Below, piece after piece: positions 33,542 through 44,886 of a DNA stretch of 64,000 bases (the stretch's first letter is position 1; each line of letters opens with the position of its first letter). A model generated the notes under the pieces. The model worked only from the letters and a program-made list of their open reading frames with translations, was not told where the DNA came from and ran no database searches. The position numbers and the translations under genes were made by a program. Origin of the DNA: Hawksworthiomyces lignivorus (Eukaryota > Ascomycota > Sordariomycetes > Ophiostomatales > Ophiostomataceae); the NCBI GenBank assembly GCA_002917075.1, contig NTMA01000075.1, positions 124,001-188,000 of the forward strand, read 5' to 3'.

Positions 33542-34749
33542 TCAACAGCTGCCTCCTGCACCCCAGAGTTGCTTTTCAGCTTTTATGCCGTATCTGACAA
33601 AGTGCAACGTCGTGACAGTCAGGAGGAAGACTACCACTAGGGGTCCTGCCCAGCCTTTCGTTTGTTAGCGCACGATTAGGAATAGGCCATACAAAAAAAA
33701 AGAGGGAACACATCGCAAGACGCGAACTCACCAAATCCATACGCCACATCCTGTGCCGTGGTCCACAGCACAGCCATGGTCATGGCTCCGCCTAGCAGCG
33801 CTCCGACGCCCCAGAGCCAGTTCATGTGCACCAAGAGCCGCTGGAAGCGATGGCTGGCCCGCCACCGCGCCGCTAGCCGCTCACGGTAGGCCACGCCGCC
33901 GCCGCCGTCCACGCCGACGACATCTTCCACGAGGGTGTACGTCAGCGGCGGAAGGGGCTGGCCGGCGGAGATGGAGCTTATACGCACTGGCGTGACAAAG
34001 CCTATGTGGTGTAGTATGCCCGTGCCCAAGAGGAGAACGGACATGGAGAGGAGGAGGATGGTGGAAGGGAGGGCGAGCGGCCGCACCAGCGGCTCTTTGG
34101 GCACCGATGCGCCGATCAGCAGCGCCGTCATGATGGAGTAGACGGTCGTCAGAATCCAGTGGGTAGCGTCAAAACGCCACCGACTGTCTGCGCAGCCGAT
34201 GGGTCGATAGGTCGAGGCCGGCTGAATCAGCCGCCAGGACCGGATCGCGAACTCGACGCCTGTGACGACGCCGAAGAAGGAGGTGATTATGGCGAACACT
34301 GAATTGGACCAACGAGCTAGTTAGCTTCTGCAATAATGCAGTGACAGGAGGTTGACCGGAGAAAACAACGCGCACGGCTAGGAGATCAACCTACAAGCTC
34401 CATGACTTAGAGTTGTACCATACCACAAGGAATAGTACAGTGCGATGGGGAGGAAACAAAACTCAGTCATGAGCAAAGCAGCCATAACAACAAGTTTCTT
34501 GCGGTGGTCCCAGGGATCGTAGTCAAGACTAGGTAGGCCAGGAGGATGTTGAGGGGAGGTATCGCCCCCGCTATGGCTCGGCGGATCGCATGCATCGCTG
34601 CAGCCTTGCTCGCTTCTCTTCTCAGCCTCCCTATCTCTGCAAAGTTCAGCTTGTCCTAGCCTGCTCTCTCCAGATTGTTCCTCGAGCCTCGCCTGCTCTG
34701 GTTGCAGCTGTAAATATATCTCCCGGTTTTCACTATCTTCACTAGTCAT
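33542..34749 (-). CDS. polytopic integral membrane protein, function unknown
   Basis: Exons (minus strand): 34749-34395, 34298-33732 and 33654-33542; introns are 96 and 77 nt; 344 residues. A hydrophilic N-terminal domain of about 80 residues, rich in Glu, Gln and Ser, is followed by six or seven membrane spans, including LVVMAALLMTEFCFLPIALY, FAIITSFFGVVTGVEFAI, STILLLSMSVLLLGTGILHH and the exon-3 span PLVVVFLLTVTTLHFV. The third exon is needed to complete the last span; without it the frame would run into intron sequence and end after CMAYS. The pattern resembles a widespread uncharacterised fungal membrane-protein family. No transport or catalytic signature can be assigned. Confidence 0.82.
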
Positions 34750-35381
34750 AATTCAGCCGTCATAACTGAATTGAACACTGTATATTTGTGATATTGTCTG
34801 GCCAACTCATCATCGAGCTGAAAGTGACAGAGGTGCAGAGGATGTACGGGAAGGGATTTGGAGACATAAAAGGGAAAAAGATAGTAAGAATAAAGGACCA
34901 ATCTCTTGCAGAAAAAAGGCAGATGTATATATAAAAATAAAACTCTGAAGGGATTATTTTCTGTAATCATACCACAATAAGGGACAAATGCTGACGATGG
35001 TGAGAAACATGGAGCAGTGGTTGTGATGTCATAAGTCCGATGCCCAGCAATTATGCAGCGGTAGATGATCTTTCTCTTGCCACTGCAGCGAACGGATCGG
35101 CGCACTGTTGGGCGAACTCTTTACCATTTGTTTGCAATGTCGTCTTTACACAAACTGGACAGGTCACATTACGTGCACGATTCACAGCATCGTGCATTTT
35201 CCTGTTGTATCTCAACTCTATCCTTCTGATGATTTTAATTCAGACCGTTGACTTACCACGGACTATTTCATTATTACATCGCTGAATCAGAACTGTCATA
35301 GGCCAAAAAACTAAGTAGAAATAGAAATACATTGTAGAAATAAGGAAAAGCTTCTCCCGAGCCCATCTGGACCCAAATAGA
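34750..35381. other. spacer between membrane-protein promoter and erdS 3' end
   Basis: About 630 bp of AT-rich sequence upstream of the minus-strand membrane-protein gene and downstream of the minus-strand AspRS-fusion gene. No supported feature. Confidence 0.5.
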
Positions 35382-38141
35382 TTACATGTCATCTTCGAAG
35401 AACTTGATCAGCGTCCGCGCTCCGGACACGCCCAGACCGAGATGCGGGTAGCAAATGAAGACAGGATCCTCTGTCGTACCGAATTTCTCGCGGAACTCAC
35501 TCTTCTGCAGCAGCCGCAACTGTTCAGAAATCGTCTTGTACATCCGGGACATGATCTTGGCGCGTAGCGTGCCCGCCAGATTAGGGCCGAACTCCATGTC
35601 GCGTGTGGCACCCACCCCGAAAGTGACGGAGCGTATACCAGCCCCAGCTAGGTATGTCAGCGCCTGCGCGATCACAAGTTCAATCGTGCCACTGGGTGCC
35701 CCGGGGAAGTCAAGCGCAAACTTGATCTGGCAACCATGCTGTGGCGCCAGGTCGTGCAGCACAACCAATGCGGCCACGCGGCCGTCTCTGTCTTCCGCCC
35801 AGAGGAAGCGCCGGTGAGCAAGATCGACCCAGGGGCGCACCTCGGTGATATGCACTTGCTTCGTGCCATTGCGCTTGGCTTTCCACTCCGCGATGCGCTC
35901 GTCGCATCGTGCGCGCAGATCGTCCGGCAGCGGCTGGCCCTTGTCAAGGACGTGCACAGTGACGCCAGCATCTAGCGCCTGTCGCTCCTTCTTCTGCGCT
36001 CGGCGCATATCAGCTAGCGATACACGCTCCTCAGCGACGCACGTTATTGTGTTCCAACCAAGCTTCGTGCCCAGGATCTGCTCAACATCCGCTGAGACCA
36101 GCAGCCAGATCGGTCGCAGGTCCATGCTGTTGCGAAGCTCCCGCAAGAAGGCTGAGATCACCGGCGCATACTGGCGAGGATCACAGAGCGGGTTACCCAT
36201 CACAAGTGCGTAACCATTCTCCTCCGCATACCCAATGGCTGCTCCAGTGGAGCGGTGTCGCCACACCTTGTAGCGGTCGTCAAGCCAGCTGGTGTTGGTC
36301 GCGTCTCCGTAGTTGGCGATAAGATCTTCAATAGAAGGCAGCTCAGCGTGGCTAGAGTCGCTCTCGTAGTCGATCGCAAATTGAATGGTATTGGCCTCAG
36401 GGTGTATCAACTTTGGCTTTGCATTCGGTAGTTTGTTTGGAATTGATTTGGGATCTCGTGGAAAGAGGGTTGCATTGCGAATATCCTTTAGATTCAACAT
36501 CAAAAAGAGAAGACGCTCGAGGCCGATGCCGCACCCAGCATGCGGGAGGACACCCCATTCAAAACCATGCACATACTCTTCCATGTCGTCTAGATCGATG
36601 TTGGCCTCCTTCATACGATGCTTGAGTGTCCGGACATCGTGAATACGCTGCCCTCCGGTCGTAATTTCTTGGCCCCTGAGGAAAATGTCAAATGAATTGG
36701 TGTACTGAGGCGCGTCAACATCGAGGTGCGTATAGAAGGGTCTTGCAGAGCGTGGAAACTTGTCGAGAATGTAGTAGTCGGTGTTGTACTTTTCTCTGAC
36801 CAGCTGTCCCAAGCGGACCTCGGCTGGTGTACTAAGGTCTTCCAGCGGAGAGGCTTCTTGTCCTTGGTCGTCTCGCCATCCAGACGAGTTGAGAAGTTGT
36901 ACTGCATCACAAAATTTTAGGATGACCGTCTTATCTGATATGACCAGGTCATCGTGTGGAAAGTGTGTTTTGATGATTTCGATCTCTTTGCGGTGGCGCT
37001 CATAGACGCCTTTGATAATGGTTCGGAGGACGTTGTCGATGACCTCCATAGCCTCGTAGTAAGAGGTGGCGATCACCATCTCTAAATCAAGACTGACGTA
37101 TTCGGTTAAATGCCGATGTGTATTGCTGTTTTCGGCTCGGAATACGCTACCGATTTCAAACACGCGGCCGAAGTCCGCAGACATGCAGAGCTGCTTAGCG
37201 AGCTGGGGACTCTGGGCCAGAAAGGCCTCCCGGTCAAAGTACTTCACCTGAAAGACTTCGGCGCCAGACTCGGTCGCAGTCGGCTGCAGCTTTGGAGTGT
37301 GCACTTCAATGAACTGCTGCGCATTGAGCGTAGTGCGGAACAGCTCGCATATGGTCGAGTTGATGCGCACAATCCCCTGCATGGTGGGTGTGCGGAGGTA
37401 GCTAATGCGATTGGCGATGCGTGTGTGTTGCGGATGTGTGTACGTCGTCTCGTGTGTCTTTTCATCCTCTTCCACGTGGTCAATGGTGTACACGTCGAGG
37501 GGAGGACTATCCGTGATCGCCACAAGAACATGGAGAGAGTCAATGTGGAGTTCCACGTCTTGGATCGAACAGCCGTAGATGTGCCCCTTTGGCTTCTGGA
37601 GAGTGCCACCGACTCGAACGAGGCTCTCTGCGCTGAGACTTTCTGCCCAGCGCACAAAGCTCTCCGACACTGCATTTTCGCGGATCCCCAGCACCCCCTG
37701 GAGCGTGTCCACCTGCTGGCGAAAGACTAGGAAGGCAAGCTTGGCGCTCACAGACCGAACATGGTGCAGTCGTGCTACACATAGGACCTCCGATCCAATC
37801 TCCTTGCTGGGAATCTGTTCAAGCGGCGTCTCATCCTCGTGCGAGAGAACGCTGCTCTCGGAGGTGCTTGTGCCATATCGCGATCGAATCTCTGGATGAT
37901 CTCCTGCTCGAGCCGCCTCCTCATTCTGGTCATGTCTACGCAAAATTTCCTCTTTCTCCCTTTGTTTCTTTTGTTCGAGGACATGCTCTTTTTTTGCTGA
38001 CTCGGCTGCCTTATTTTCTTTTTCTTGATCCAGCTCAGAGGTGTTGCCAAGCCTCAGCTTTGACATGTGGTTCTTCGCTGTCGAGTGGCCCACCAGGCGG
38101 TTGAGCTTCAGAAGCGGTTTCTTTAAAGCTATGGGCGACAT
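35382..38141 (-). CDS. erdS: ergosteryl-3beta-O-L-aspartate synthase type fusion (AspRS + DUF2156)
   Basis: A single uninterrupted frame of 919 residues. Residues 1-100 are a charged, helical extension like that of eukaryotic AspRS. An OB-fold anticodon-binding domain follows (about 115-215), then a class IIb aspartyl-tRNA synthetase core: motif 2 FRAENSNTHRHLTEY (about 334-348), GQEITTGGQRIHD (about 490-502) and motif 3 GIGLERLLFLML (about 538-549). From about residue 600 to the end comes a GNAT-like DUF2156 domain (ALVMGNPLCDP, KFALDFPGAPSGTIELV, VTFGVGATRDMEFGPNL), absent from housekeeping AspRS. This order is that of fungal ErdS, which charges tRNA-Asp and transfers Asp to the 3beta-hydroxyl of ergosterol. 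The synthetase motifs look intact, so both steps seem possible. The gene is head-to-head with a hydrolase that would reverse the modification. Cytosolic AspRS for translation must be encoded elsewhere. Confidence 0.93.
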   Translation of the reverse strand: MSPIALKKPLLKLNRLVGHSTAKNHMSKLRLGNTSELDQEKENKAAESAKKEHVLEQKKQREKEEILRRHDQNEEAARAGDHPEIRSRYGTSTSESSVLSHEDETPLEQIPSKEIGSEVLCVARLHHVRSVSAKLAFLVFRQQVDTLQGVLGIRENAVSESFVRWAESLSAESLVRVGGTLQKPKGHIYGCSIQDVELHIDSLHVLVAITDSPPLDVYTIDHVEEDEKTHETTYTHPQHTRIANRISYLRTPTMQGIVRINSTICELFRTTLNAQQFIEVHTPKLQPTATESGAEVFQVKYFDREAFLAQSPQLAKQLCMSADFGRVFEIGSVFRAENSNTHRHLTEYVSLDLEMVIATSYYEAMEVIDNVLRTIIKGVYERHRKEIEIIKTHFPHDDLVISDKTVILKFCDAVQLLNSSGWRDDQGQEASPLEDLSTPAEVRLGQLVREKYNTDYYILDKFPRSARPFYTHLDVDAPQYTNSFDIFLRGQEITTGGQRIHDVRTLKHRMKEANIDLDDMEEYVHGFEWGVLPHAGCGIGLERLLFLMLNLKDIRNATLFPRDPKSIPNKLPNAKPKLIHPEANTIQFAIDYESDSSHAELPSIEDLIANYGDATNTSWLDDRYKVWRHRSTGAAIGYAEENGYALVMGNPLCDPRQYAPVISAFLRELRNSMDLRPIWLLVSADVEQILGTKLGWNTITCVAEERVSLADMRRAQKKERQALDAGVTVHVLDKGQPLPDDLRARCDERIAEWKAKRNGTKQVHITEVRPWVDLAHRRFLWAEDRDGRVAALVVLHDLAPQHGCQIKFALDFPGAPSGTIELVIAQALTYLAGAGIRSVTFGVGATRDMEFGPNLAGTLRAKIMSRMYKTISEQLRLLQKSEFREKFGTTEDPVFICYPHLGLGVSGARTLIKFFEDDM

Positions 38142-39224
38142 CTTGATCTCGATAGCTTCGCTGGTTTCATGGGGCCTAGTATGAAAGACAAGGACTGCGT
38201 CACGTACTGACTAGAAAGAAAAGATCATTAAAAGACAAACAAAAACAAAAGTTTCAGCTGAAGTTTGCAAGAGCCAGACATAAGCCAAAAGATATGGCTT
38301 CAAGATCACACGCATAGAAAAGAGAAGATGTGAATATTTCCCCCTTTCGGAATCATGCTTTTACATCTCACTGCAATTATTCATGACGATGGCCAAGACG
38401 CCAAGACTCTTATTCTCCCTTTCCCTACCGTTACATGGACGCCGTTTGAAGGCTGTTATTGGTTTCCGTTTTTAGAATTTCCTCTGCAATTCCTCTAACG
38501 AGTCTCCAAAACAAACGGCAGGTTCGGAGCGTGGTCAGGTTCAATGACATCACCCGCTACGAGATGGGAAATTGTACGCATCGGAATTCGAATTTACCAT
38601 GGTAAACGATTGGAAGATCCTGATAAAAAAAGCCACTGCCTATTCGCACATCTCATTCGCGTCATGGAAGAGAGAGCGGCTTTAAGCAAAAGCCTGAGTG
38701 GAGCGCGGAATTCCCTCCCAAACTGCAGGAAACCTGTTAACCTTTCTTGGTAGTGTTCCCGTTTGCCACGTTCTCTAGTTGTCACTATCAAATAGTGCAA
38801 AATCCGACATCGAATGTTGTTTGATTCAGCCTTTTGTTCCCAAGAGGGGCATTGGTGGTGACGAATACAGTTTGGCAAAACAGTTGGATTAAGATTGTGG
38901 CGAACCAAGAAACATTAGCTCCAGGGAAAGCGGCCAGCCTGGAGCGCCTCGGCGAAACAAAAGTTTCCCAGCTTGTTGTTGATCAGCTCAATTGAGGACC
39001 GTCTTCACTTATGATCTTGTCGTCACAGGGCTTAATGACACTCATTAAGACTGCCATGTTGCAACGGTCCTAATTTTGCTAGAGAAGCACAATACTTTCC
39101 CTTTTTCTTTGCGCCTCTCGCAGAACGTAGGAAACAATACAACTTCGACCGGTTCGAAGAAATTTCGCCGAATCACATTCGTTTATTTCTCTCCTCATAA
39201 CTTAAGAGTGAGAACTCTAAGATA
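38142..39224. promoter_or_regulatory. shared divergent promoter of the erdS and erdH genes
   Basis: A 1,083-bp spacer separates the divergent starts at 38141 (minus) and 39225 (plus). Short frames only. ATCACCCGCT at 38549-38558 matches seven of ten positions of the SREBP element ATCACCCCAC, which is weak evidence for sterol control. The arrangement itself favours coordinated expression of the two genes. Confidence 0.45.
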
Positions 39225-40436
39225 ATGTCAGAAGAAACAAGGAAGAATGAGACGGGCAAACCAGGTCGTGGTGCGCCTCTCGCGGTGCCCACCAAAACTA
39301 CCGTGGCCGGGATCATTGTGGATCTGACCGACCCCAAGGATGACCCCGGCCGCGAGGCGTTGGTGCCGCAGGACCAACGGCGCAACAAGGCCGCCGACAA
39401 GACAACAGCGTCGCCGCCGTCGCGGTTTTCGCTGCGCATTACGGCCACGTGGTGGCGCTCGCTCCAGTACATTGGCATGTCGCTGCACTTCCTGGCCTCG
39501 CCGCGACCGCCAGCCCCAGCATTTACAAAGACGGTTTCGTCGACGCTGTCTCGGAAGAAGGGCACGTTCACCATGCAATTTTACACCCCCAAGGGCTATG
39601 GGGAGGACGGGTCTTCTGCGGTGGCATATCCCTGTGTGGTCAACTTCCACGGCGGTGGCTTTGTGCTGGGGGCCGGCACGGACGATGCCCGCTTCGGCCG
39701 CTTCGTGGTCGAGACTTGTGGCGCCGTGTTTGTCTCGGTAGACTACCGCCTCGCGCCAGAGTATCCATTCCCGACAGCTGTAGAGGACGGTGCGGATGCG
39801 CTGTTATATCTGATATGCAATGCGGCCGATCTGCACATCGACCCGATGCGCCTGGCCACCTCCGGCTTCTCGTCTGGAGGCAACATCTGCCTGACGTCGT
39901 TGCTGCGCCTGGGGGCCTACAAGATCGAACAGCAGCAGGCATTGCAGAGTACATCCTCTGGTGGACAACCTATACCTGACTACCGTATCGTTGCCACGGC
40001 TCCGTGGTACCCTACACTCGACTACACGCTGAGCCGCGCTGAGCGGCGGGCCACCTGCAAGCGGCCTGATCAGGCCTTGCCGTCAAACCTCACCGATCTG
40101 TTCGACGCTTCGTACCTGTACCCACCAGAACTAGATCTGTGCGACCCGCATTTGTCGCCATCGCAGGCGTCGGATGAACACCTCGCACGGGACCTACCAC
40201 CGCATATCTTGTTCTACACTTGCGAGTGGGACATGCTCCTTTGCGAGGGTGAGGACCTGGCCGGTCGTCTGAGTCGTCTGCCCATCAGCAAAGATGTGCA
40301 ATACAAAATGGTTCCCGGTGTGCCCCACGGCTGGGACAAGAGCCCCAACCCGTTGAAGCCTGCCGAAGGCTCTGAGGAGCTTTATTTGGAGTGCTGCCAG
40401 AGGTTAAAAGCCATATTTGACCAAAACAAAATATGA
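39225..40436 (+). CDS. erdH: HSL-type alpha/beta hydrolase, candidate ergosteryl-aspartate hydrolase
   Basis: A single exon of 403 residues with no signal peptide. The hormone-sensitive-lipase signature is intact: oxyanion-hole HGGGF at 142-146, DYRLAPEYPFP at 173-183, nucleophile Ser216 in GFSSGGN, Asp336 in CEWDMLLCEGEDL, and His368 in VPHGWDKSP. The first 110 residues include a hydrophobic stretch (WWRSLQYIGMSLHFLA) that could touch membranes. The ErdH enzyme described in fungi is an alpha/beta hydrolase that removes Asp from ergosteryl-aspartate. The head-to-head position beside the ErdS-type gene supports that role here, but family membership alone would also allow a general carboxylesterase. 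The ATG at 39225 is the first in frame. It converges with a membrane-protein gene, 212 bp away. Confidence 0.82.
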   Translation: MSEETRKNETGKPGRGAPLAVPTKTTVAGIIVDLTDPKDDPGREALVPQDQRRNKAADKTTASPPSRFSLRITATWWRSLQYIGMSLHFLASPRPPAPAFTKTVSSTLSRKKGTFTMQFYTPKGYGEDGSSAVAYPCVVNFHGGGFVLGAGTDDARFGRFVVETCGAVFVSVDYRLAPEYPFPTAVEDGADALLYLICNAADLHIDPMRLATSGFSSGGNICLTSLLRLGAYKIEQQQALQSTSSGGQPIPDYRIVATAPWYPTLDYTLSRAERRATCKRPDQALPSNLTDLFDASYLYPPELDLCDPHLSPSQASDEHLARDLPPHILFYTCEWDMLLCEGEDLAGRLSRLPISKDVQYKMVPGVPHGWDKSPNPLKPAEGSEELYLECCQRLKAIFDQNKI

Positions 40437-40648
40437 CGAGAATGGCGAGAACAAAATTATCTTGGATAAGCAAAGGAAAAGATTCATAATTGTATGTCGC
40501 TCTGAAATGATCTCTAAGAATACATTTTCCGCATATCGTCATAATAAAAGTAAAAGGTATTTTTATAAAACCTGGGACGGAATAAAAGTAAACCAACCCA
40601 TGTCGTCCATTCTACATCATGGCCATTCGTTTCCTGTTACGGTTTGTG

Positions 40649-41743
40649 TCATGGCAGCTCATGCCGTGATATTTCGGTCGGTGCCTCGTAGACCGGCATG
40701 CTGATGGGAGTGCTCTTGGCAGAGTATTCTGTCGCAGACATGGGCTGTGGCGGCAGAGACAAACCCGGGCTGTATTGTGCCATCATCTGCTGTTGCCGCT
40801 GTCGCCGCCGGTGCGTGATGAACAGGTACACTAGGGCACCAAGAAGGCCAAGACCGACGATGGTGGCCGCGACGGCGATGCCCGCGACGGCGCCGCTTGA
40901 GAGGCCAGACGAGCCGGGGGACGGAGAGATAGTGGGCGTGGTGGTGGATGTGGATATCGAAGACGGCGGTGCTATGGAGCTGCCAAGGTCCGCCGACTGG
41001 TGCATTAGCTGGAACAGGGGCGCAAAGAGCTCGTAGGTGCTGATGGTGACGACAGTCGCGCTGGCCGTGGGGCTGCCGCTGCCGCTGGCGGACGCGGTCA
41101 CCATTGCGGCGACCGCCGTCGGCACCTGGTGGAACGTGAAGCTGTTGCTCGTGCCCGACGAGCACTGCACCGCCGGGAACGAGCCCTTGGACGCGAGGCT
41201 CACGCACGTCTGCGCGCCGCCCCCCTGGAAGTTGCAGGTGTAGCCTCTGTTGCGGCCGATTAGCTCAGGAACCCTTGCACTGGACAAGGTTCGGCACAGC
41301 CCCGAGAATAGGCGGCCGCACGCAGCCAAGTCTTAAAGAGGCTGAGGCGTGCTAGGGAAGGGGGCCCCTGGGAAGTACACTTACGGCGGACAGCATCCTA
41401 TCGCAGTCTCCTGCGGATTAGGTGGGAACTGAAAGACAAAACCGCCCGCGGCGCCGCCCACGGCGGAACATGCCGTCGCGTAGCCGACAGGGCAGCTGAT
41501 GCCGGGCGAATAGAAACCCCACCCCAGAACCGCGACACCGGTCGTTATGTCCGTGTTCGACCGCGGCGGCCAGCAGTCGACATTGTCCTGGACGCCCTGA
41601 GAATTGAACGCATTGTTGCTGCAAGTCTGGCCCTGCCAGCCGAAGTTGCAGGTAGAGCATGCCTCGACGTTGACTGTGCAGCTGGCCGGATAGGTGAAGG
41701 CAGTGGTCAATGGACCGAGGTTTGTGCGTGTGGAAGTGGACAT
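40649..41743 (-). CDS. single-pass surface protein with Cys-rich ectodomain, function unknown
   Basis: Exons (minus strand): 41743-41385 and 41246-40649, with a 138-nt intron; 318 residues. The N terminus MSTSTRTNLGPLTTAFTYP has no signal peptide; a similar RTNLGPLTT start recurs in uncharacterised fungal membrane proteins. A Cys-rich ectodomain of about 170 residues (joined at GCCPPGYTCNFQ across the splice) and a Ser/Thr/Pro-rich stalk are followed by one span (GAVAGIAVAATIVGLGLLGALVYLF) and a stop-transfer cluster HRRRQRQQQ. The cytoplasmic tail is short and rich in Ser and Pro. Layout is similar to the protein at 20939-22152, though I see no clear sequence identity. The role may be surface sensing; this is inference. 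Confidence 0.8.
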
Positions 41744-44700
41744 TGCGACAAGAAGAAGGCAATGACGAATGATATGGATGAGGGTTGGCGAAGGGGAAGA
41801 GAGAGGCTCAACACCTTCGAGGAGCAGTCGCCTTTCTTCGTCAGAACGGTCACCTTAGCAAATAGTGACAAAGAAGACAAACCAGAAAAATCGAATGAGA
41901 ATATCCCTTGTTGACCCAGGCACGCTGTCGAGGATGAAGAAACTCGAGGCAAGTAGAAAACCGATTCAACAAAACGCAAACGAATTCTGTAAAAATAAAG
42001 ACGAAAATAAAAATAAACAATATTAATGAAATGAACGAGAGTAGGCTTACGGTTAGGCAAGCAAATTAAAACACACACCAGTAAGCAAAGACAACGGGGG
42101 ATGCAGATGTCTTCGCGTTATATGGGAATCATCACTCTCCGTCCGGACTTGAGAAAGGAGAAGGGGGATCAAGTCTCATTCTCATGCATTCTCTTCGTAC
42201 TTTATCGGTAGTTGTAACCCTATCGGTGGCTCTCTTTACCCTTCTGGTCTATGTACATGTACCCCATGGCCTCTAAACAACCCCTTGTGTGTTTCCAAAG
42301 TGAATCCTTCGAGCTCGTGTATGGGAACAAGCATTTAGTACCTTTCGCCGTGCGGGTGAAATGGCCAAATGCTGCGCCCCTTTCTGATAGCACCACCTAT
42401 TTTCGTTTCCCTCAACTTCTTTTTTCTGTCTGATTTGAAAAGAATACAGCGACGGAATCAATACGCGAAGCTGCGCAGTGTGTCCAGCACATAGATTTTA
42501 GATGGCAGGTGCTTTTGCCAGCTTGACATGGAACAAGTGGTTCCACCGCTATGGACCTCCACCATTTTTGGTATAGCCTGGGGAGCAGCTGAGGCTTACC
42601 GGTACTGGGATCTCTCTTAACAATGGCTTGACAGGTCTAGCTCGGCCGCAATTTTCCCTGCTTGGTTTAGTCTCATACAGAGCCACGGCGCTTAAGAGGC
42701 TCAAACCCACGCCTTCACTACCGTGCGCGAATCCTTCGGGTAGTATGAAATTGACCACTAGGAGGATGAGCTCTCCTCCGGTGTAGTGACAGACAAGTGG
42801 AATGGCTGGCTAAAAAAGCAAGAGGAACGCACACCACCAGGCTGCTCGCCAAGAGCAGCCAAAAGATATGTGGGGATCCCGTGAGAAGGAAAGAAAAGGA
42901 GACAAGACAAAAGTCCGCTTCCAAAGGTGCTTGAGCCAGACCCAAATAGGCAAAGAGCAGTTTAGGCCAGGTTGCAGTGAGGGCGGCTAAAGAACGTGGA
43001 AGAGCACGAGAAGGACGCAAGAACGGACGACGAGGACATGGAAAGGATCGAGAAGGCCGCCAAAGATGGTCAATAAAAGAGATGCATCGAGATGTAGTGG
43101 ATGCGGCTGACCTTGTCCGTATTCAAAGGATTGGGGGCCGTTGGTTCTGCGACCTGGCCCACAGTGGAGCAGTGGCCTGGATTTCACGGCCAGCATCGAA
43201 GAAAATGCATCATGACGAACTGTCTTCAGGTGATATTCGGTCAATAGATTTATGTCGGCCTAGCATTCTTAGCCTAGCAGGTCCTAGGCAAGCTCAGCTT
43301 TTCAGATGAGCGCTTAACCGATTATCAGCTTGTTTGAATGTGCAGATATGTAGCTTAGATTACCCTATTGCACAAGGTATGCCTTGTATGCTGCTCCATG
43401 GAATGTTTTAATCGCTCACCTAGAAGCCTCGTCTGCACGCCTTCGATGCCTCATCTCGGGTTTGTATTCTTGGATTTAAGCCCAGATGATACCCCTACGG
43501 TCCACTCGGCCGGTATTCGCTAGTTGCCGCAATGTACGAGTACTCCGTAACCCCCTCCACGAAACAGGCTTCTTCACCCTATCAGAGTCCCTTCCCAATC
43601 CCCACACAGCAGACTTCCTTAGCCGCCGCCCCCAACATCCTTAATACTCGCTTCTTAATTCCAGCTAGCAAGTGTTGGGGGCCAGTTTTATTTACGCCTT
43701 AATAACTATTAAGGCACAGCCAGATGTGCAGATAGTTTGAGAAGTGGCCCTCGCCAGCGACTATACTAGAGAGCTGATAAGAGGTGTAAATACCGTAAAA
43801 TATTACGGAGTATAATTAGAAATTTTTGAGGAAAAGAATGGAAAAAATCGGTAGAGAGAAACCAGGGTAAAGTAGTATTATCAGAATTAAATATACCAGA
43901 AATTTCCCGTGCATGTCAAGTGACCCAAATCAGTTACTTCGGTTGCCCTACTGAGGAAGGCTTACTGTTCTAACACACCGCTTATGGCATATTGCTGTCG
44001 CTCAGTCTGGGGCTATACCCAGAACAGACTGTCGCTGCATCGGTCCAGTGGGTGTGGCCTCATCAATATGTGCGTTCGAAAAGCTCAAGGATGCTCGTAC
44101 AGTCGCAGCGCGGGATTGCTCCATCTTGAACACAGCCAGCCTGACGATATTCAAGTTTAGCCTCGTCGCTTTGGCTTTATAACAATGCTTTCATTTCAAC
44201 TGCCTCAAAATAATCTGAAGCGTGCTAGTGATCCTCTATGGAAAATGGGAAAGCTAAATATCGTCGTCGCTGCTGTTGCCACTAGAGCTATCATTTCGTA
44301 ATCCGCCAACATGCTAATCGCGCAGGTAATCTGGTTGATCAAATCAACGACATTAGCGTAGAAAGCATTGTCTGTATTTGTGTATGTAGCTACGAAATTT
44401 AGCCCATCAAAATGCCCGTTCTTCAATAAAAGACGTCTCTAGAGAAGAGACGAGACAGGATTAAAAACCAAATGTTGGTTGGCTTCCGAATGCTGTAGAA
44501 AAAGGTGATCTGAATTTCTCGCCCCGGACAGAAGATAGATCAAAAAAGAGAAAAATGAAGAAGAAGAAAACGTTCTCCTCCTCATGCATTATCTTTTTGT
44601 CAGTGATGATGCCGAAAATATATATTACCAGAAGTGCACGAGAGCTCAAAACCTTTAAAAATGGACGCTCCTCCAAAATACGGCAATTTCTACACACCTC

Positions 44701-44886
44701 AGAACGCGCATTTCTACTCCACATTCTTCTACCCCCCGCTCGACGGACACAGAGATGAGATACGCCTCTTACGCATCGATACATACATCAGGTAAAGTGC
44801 ACATACGCTCTATTCGAAGATATCCCAAGGAAGGACATATTACGCCGCTCATTCACCAAAGTCGGCGAAGGCTAGCTATCGTTGGC

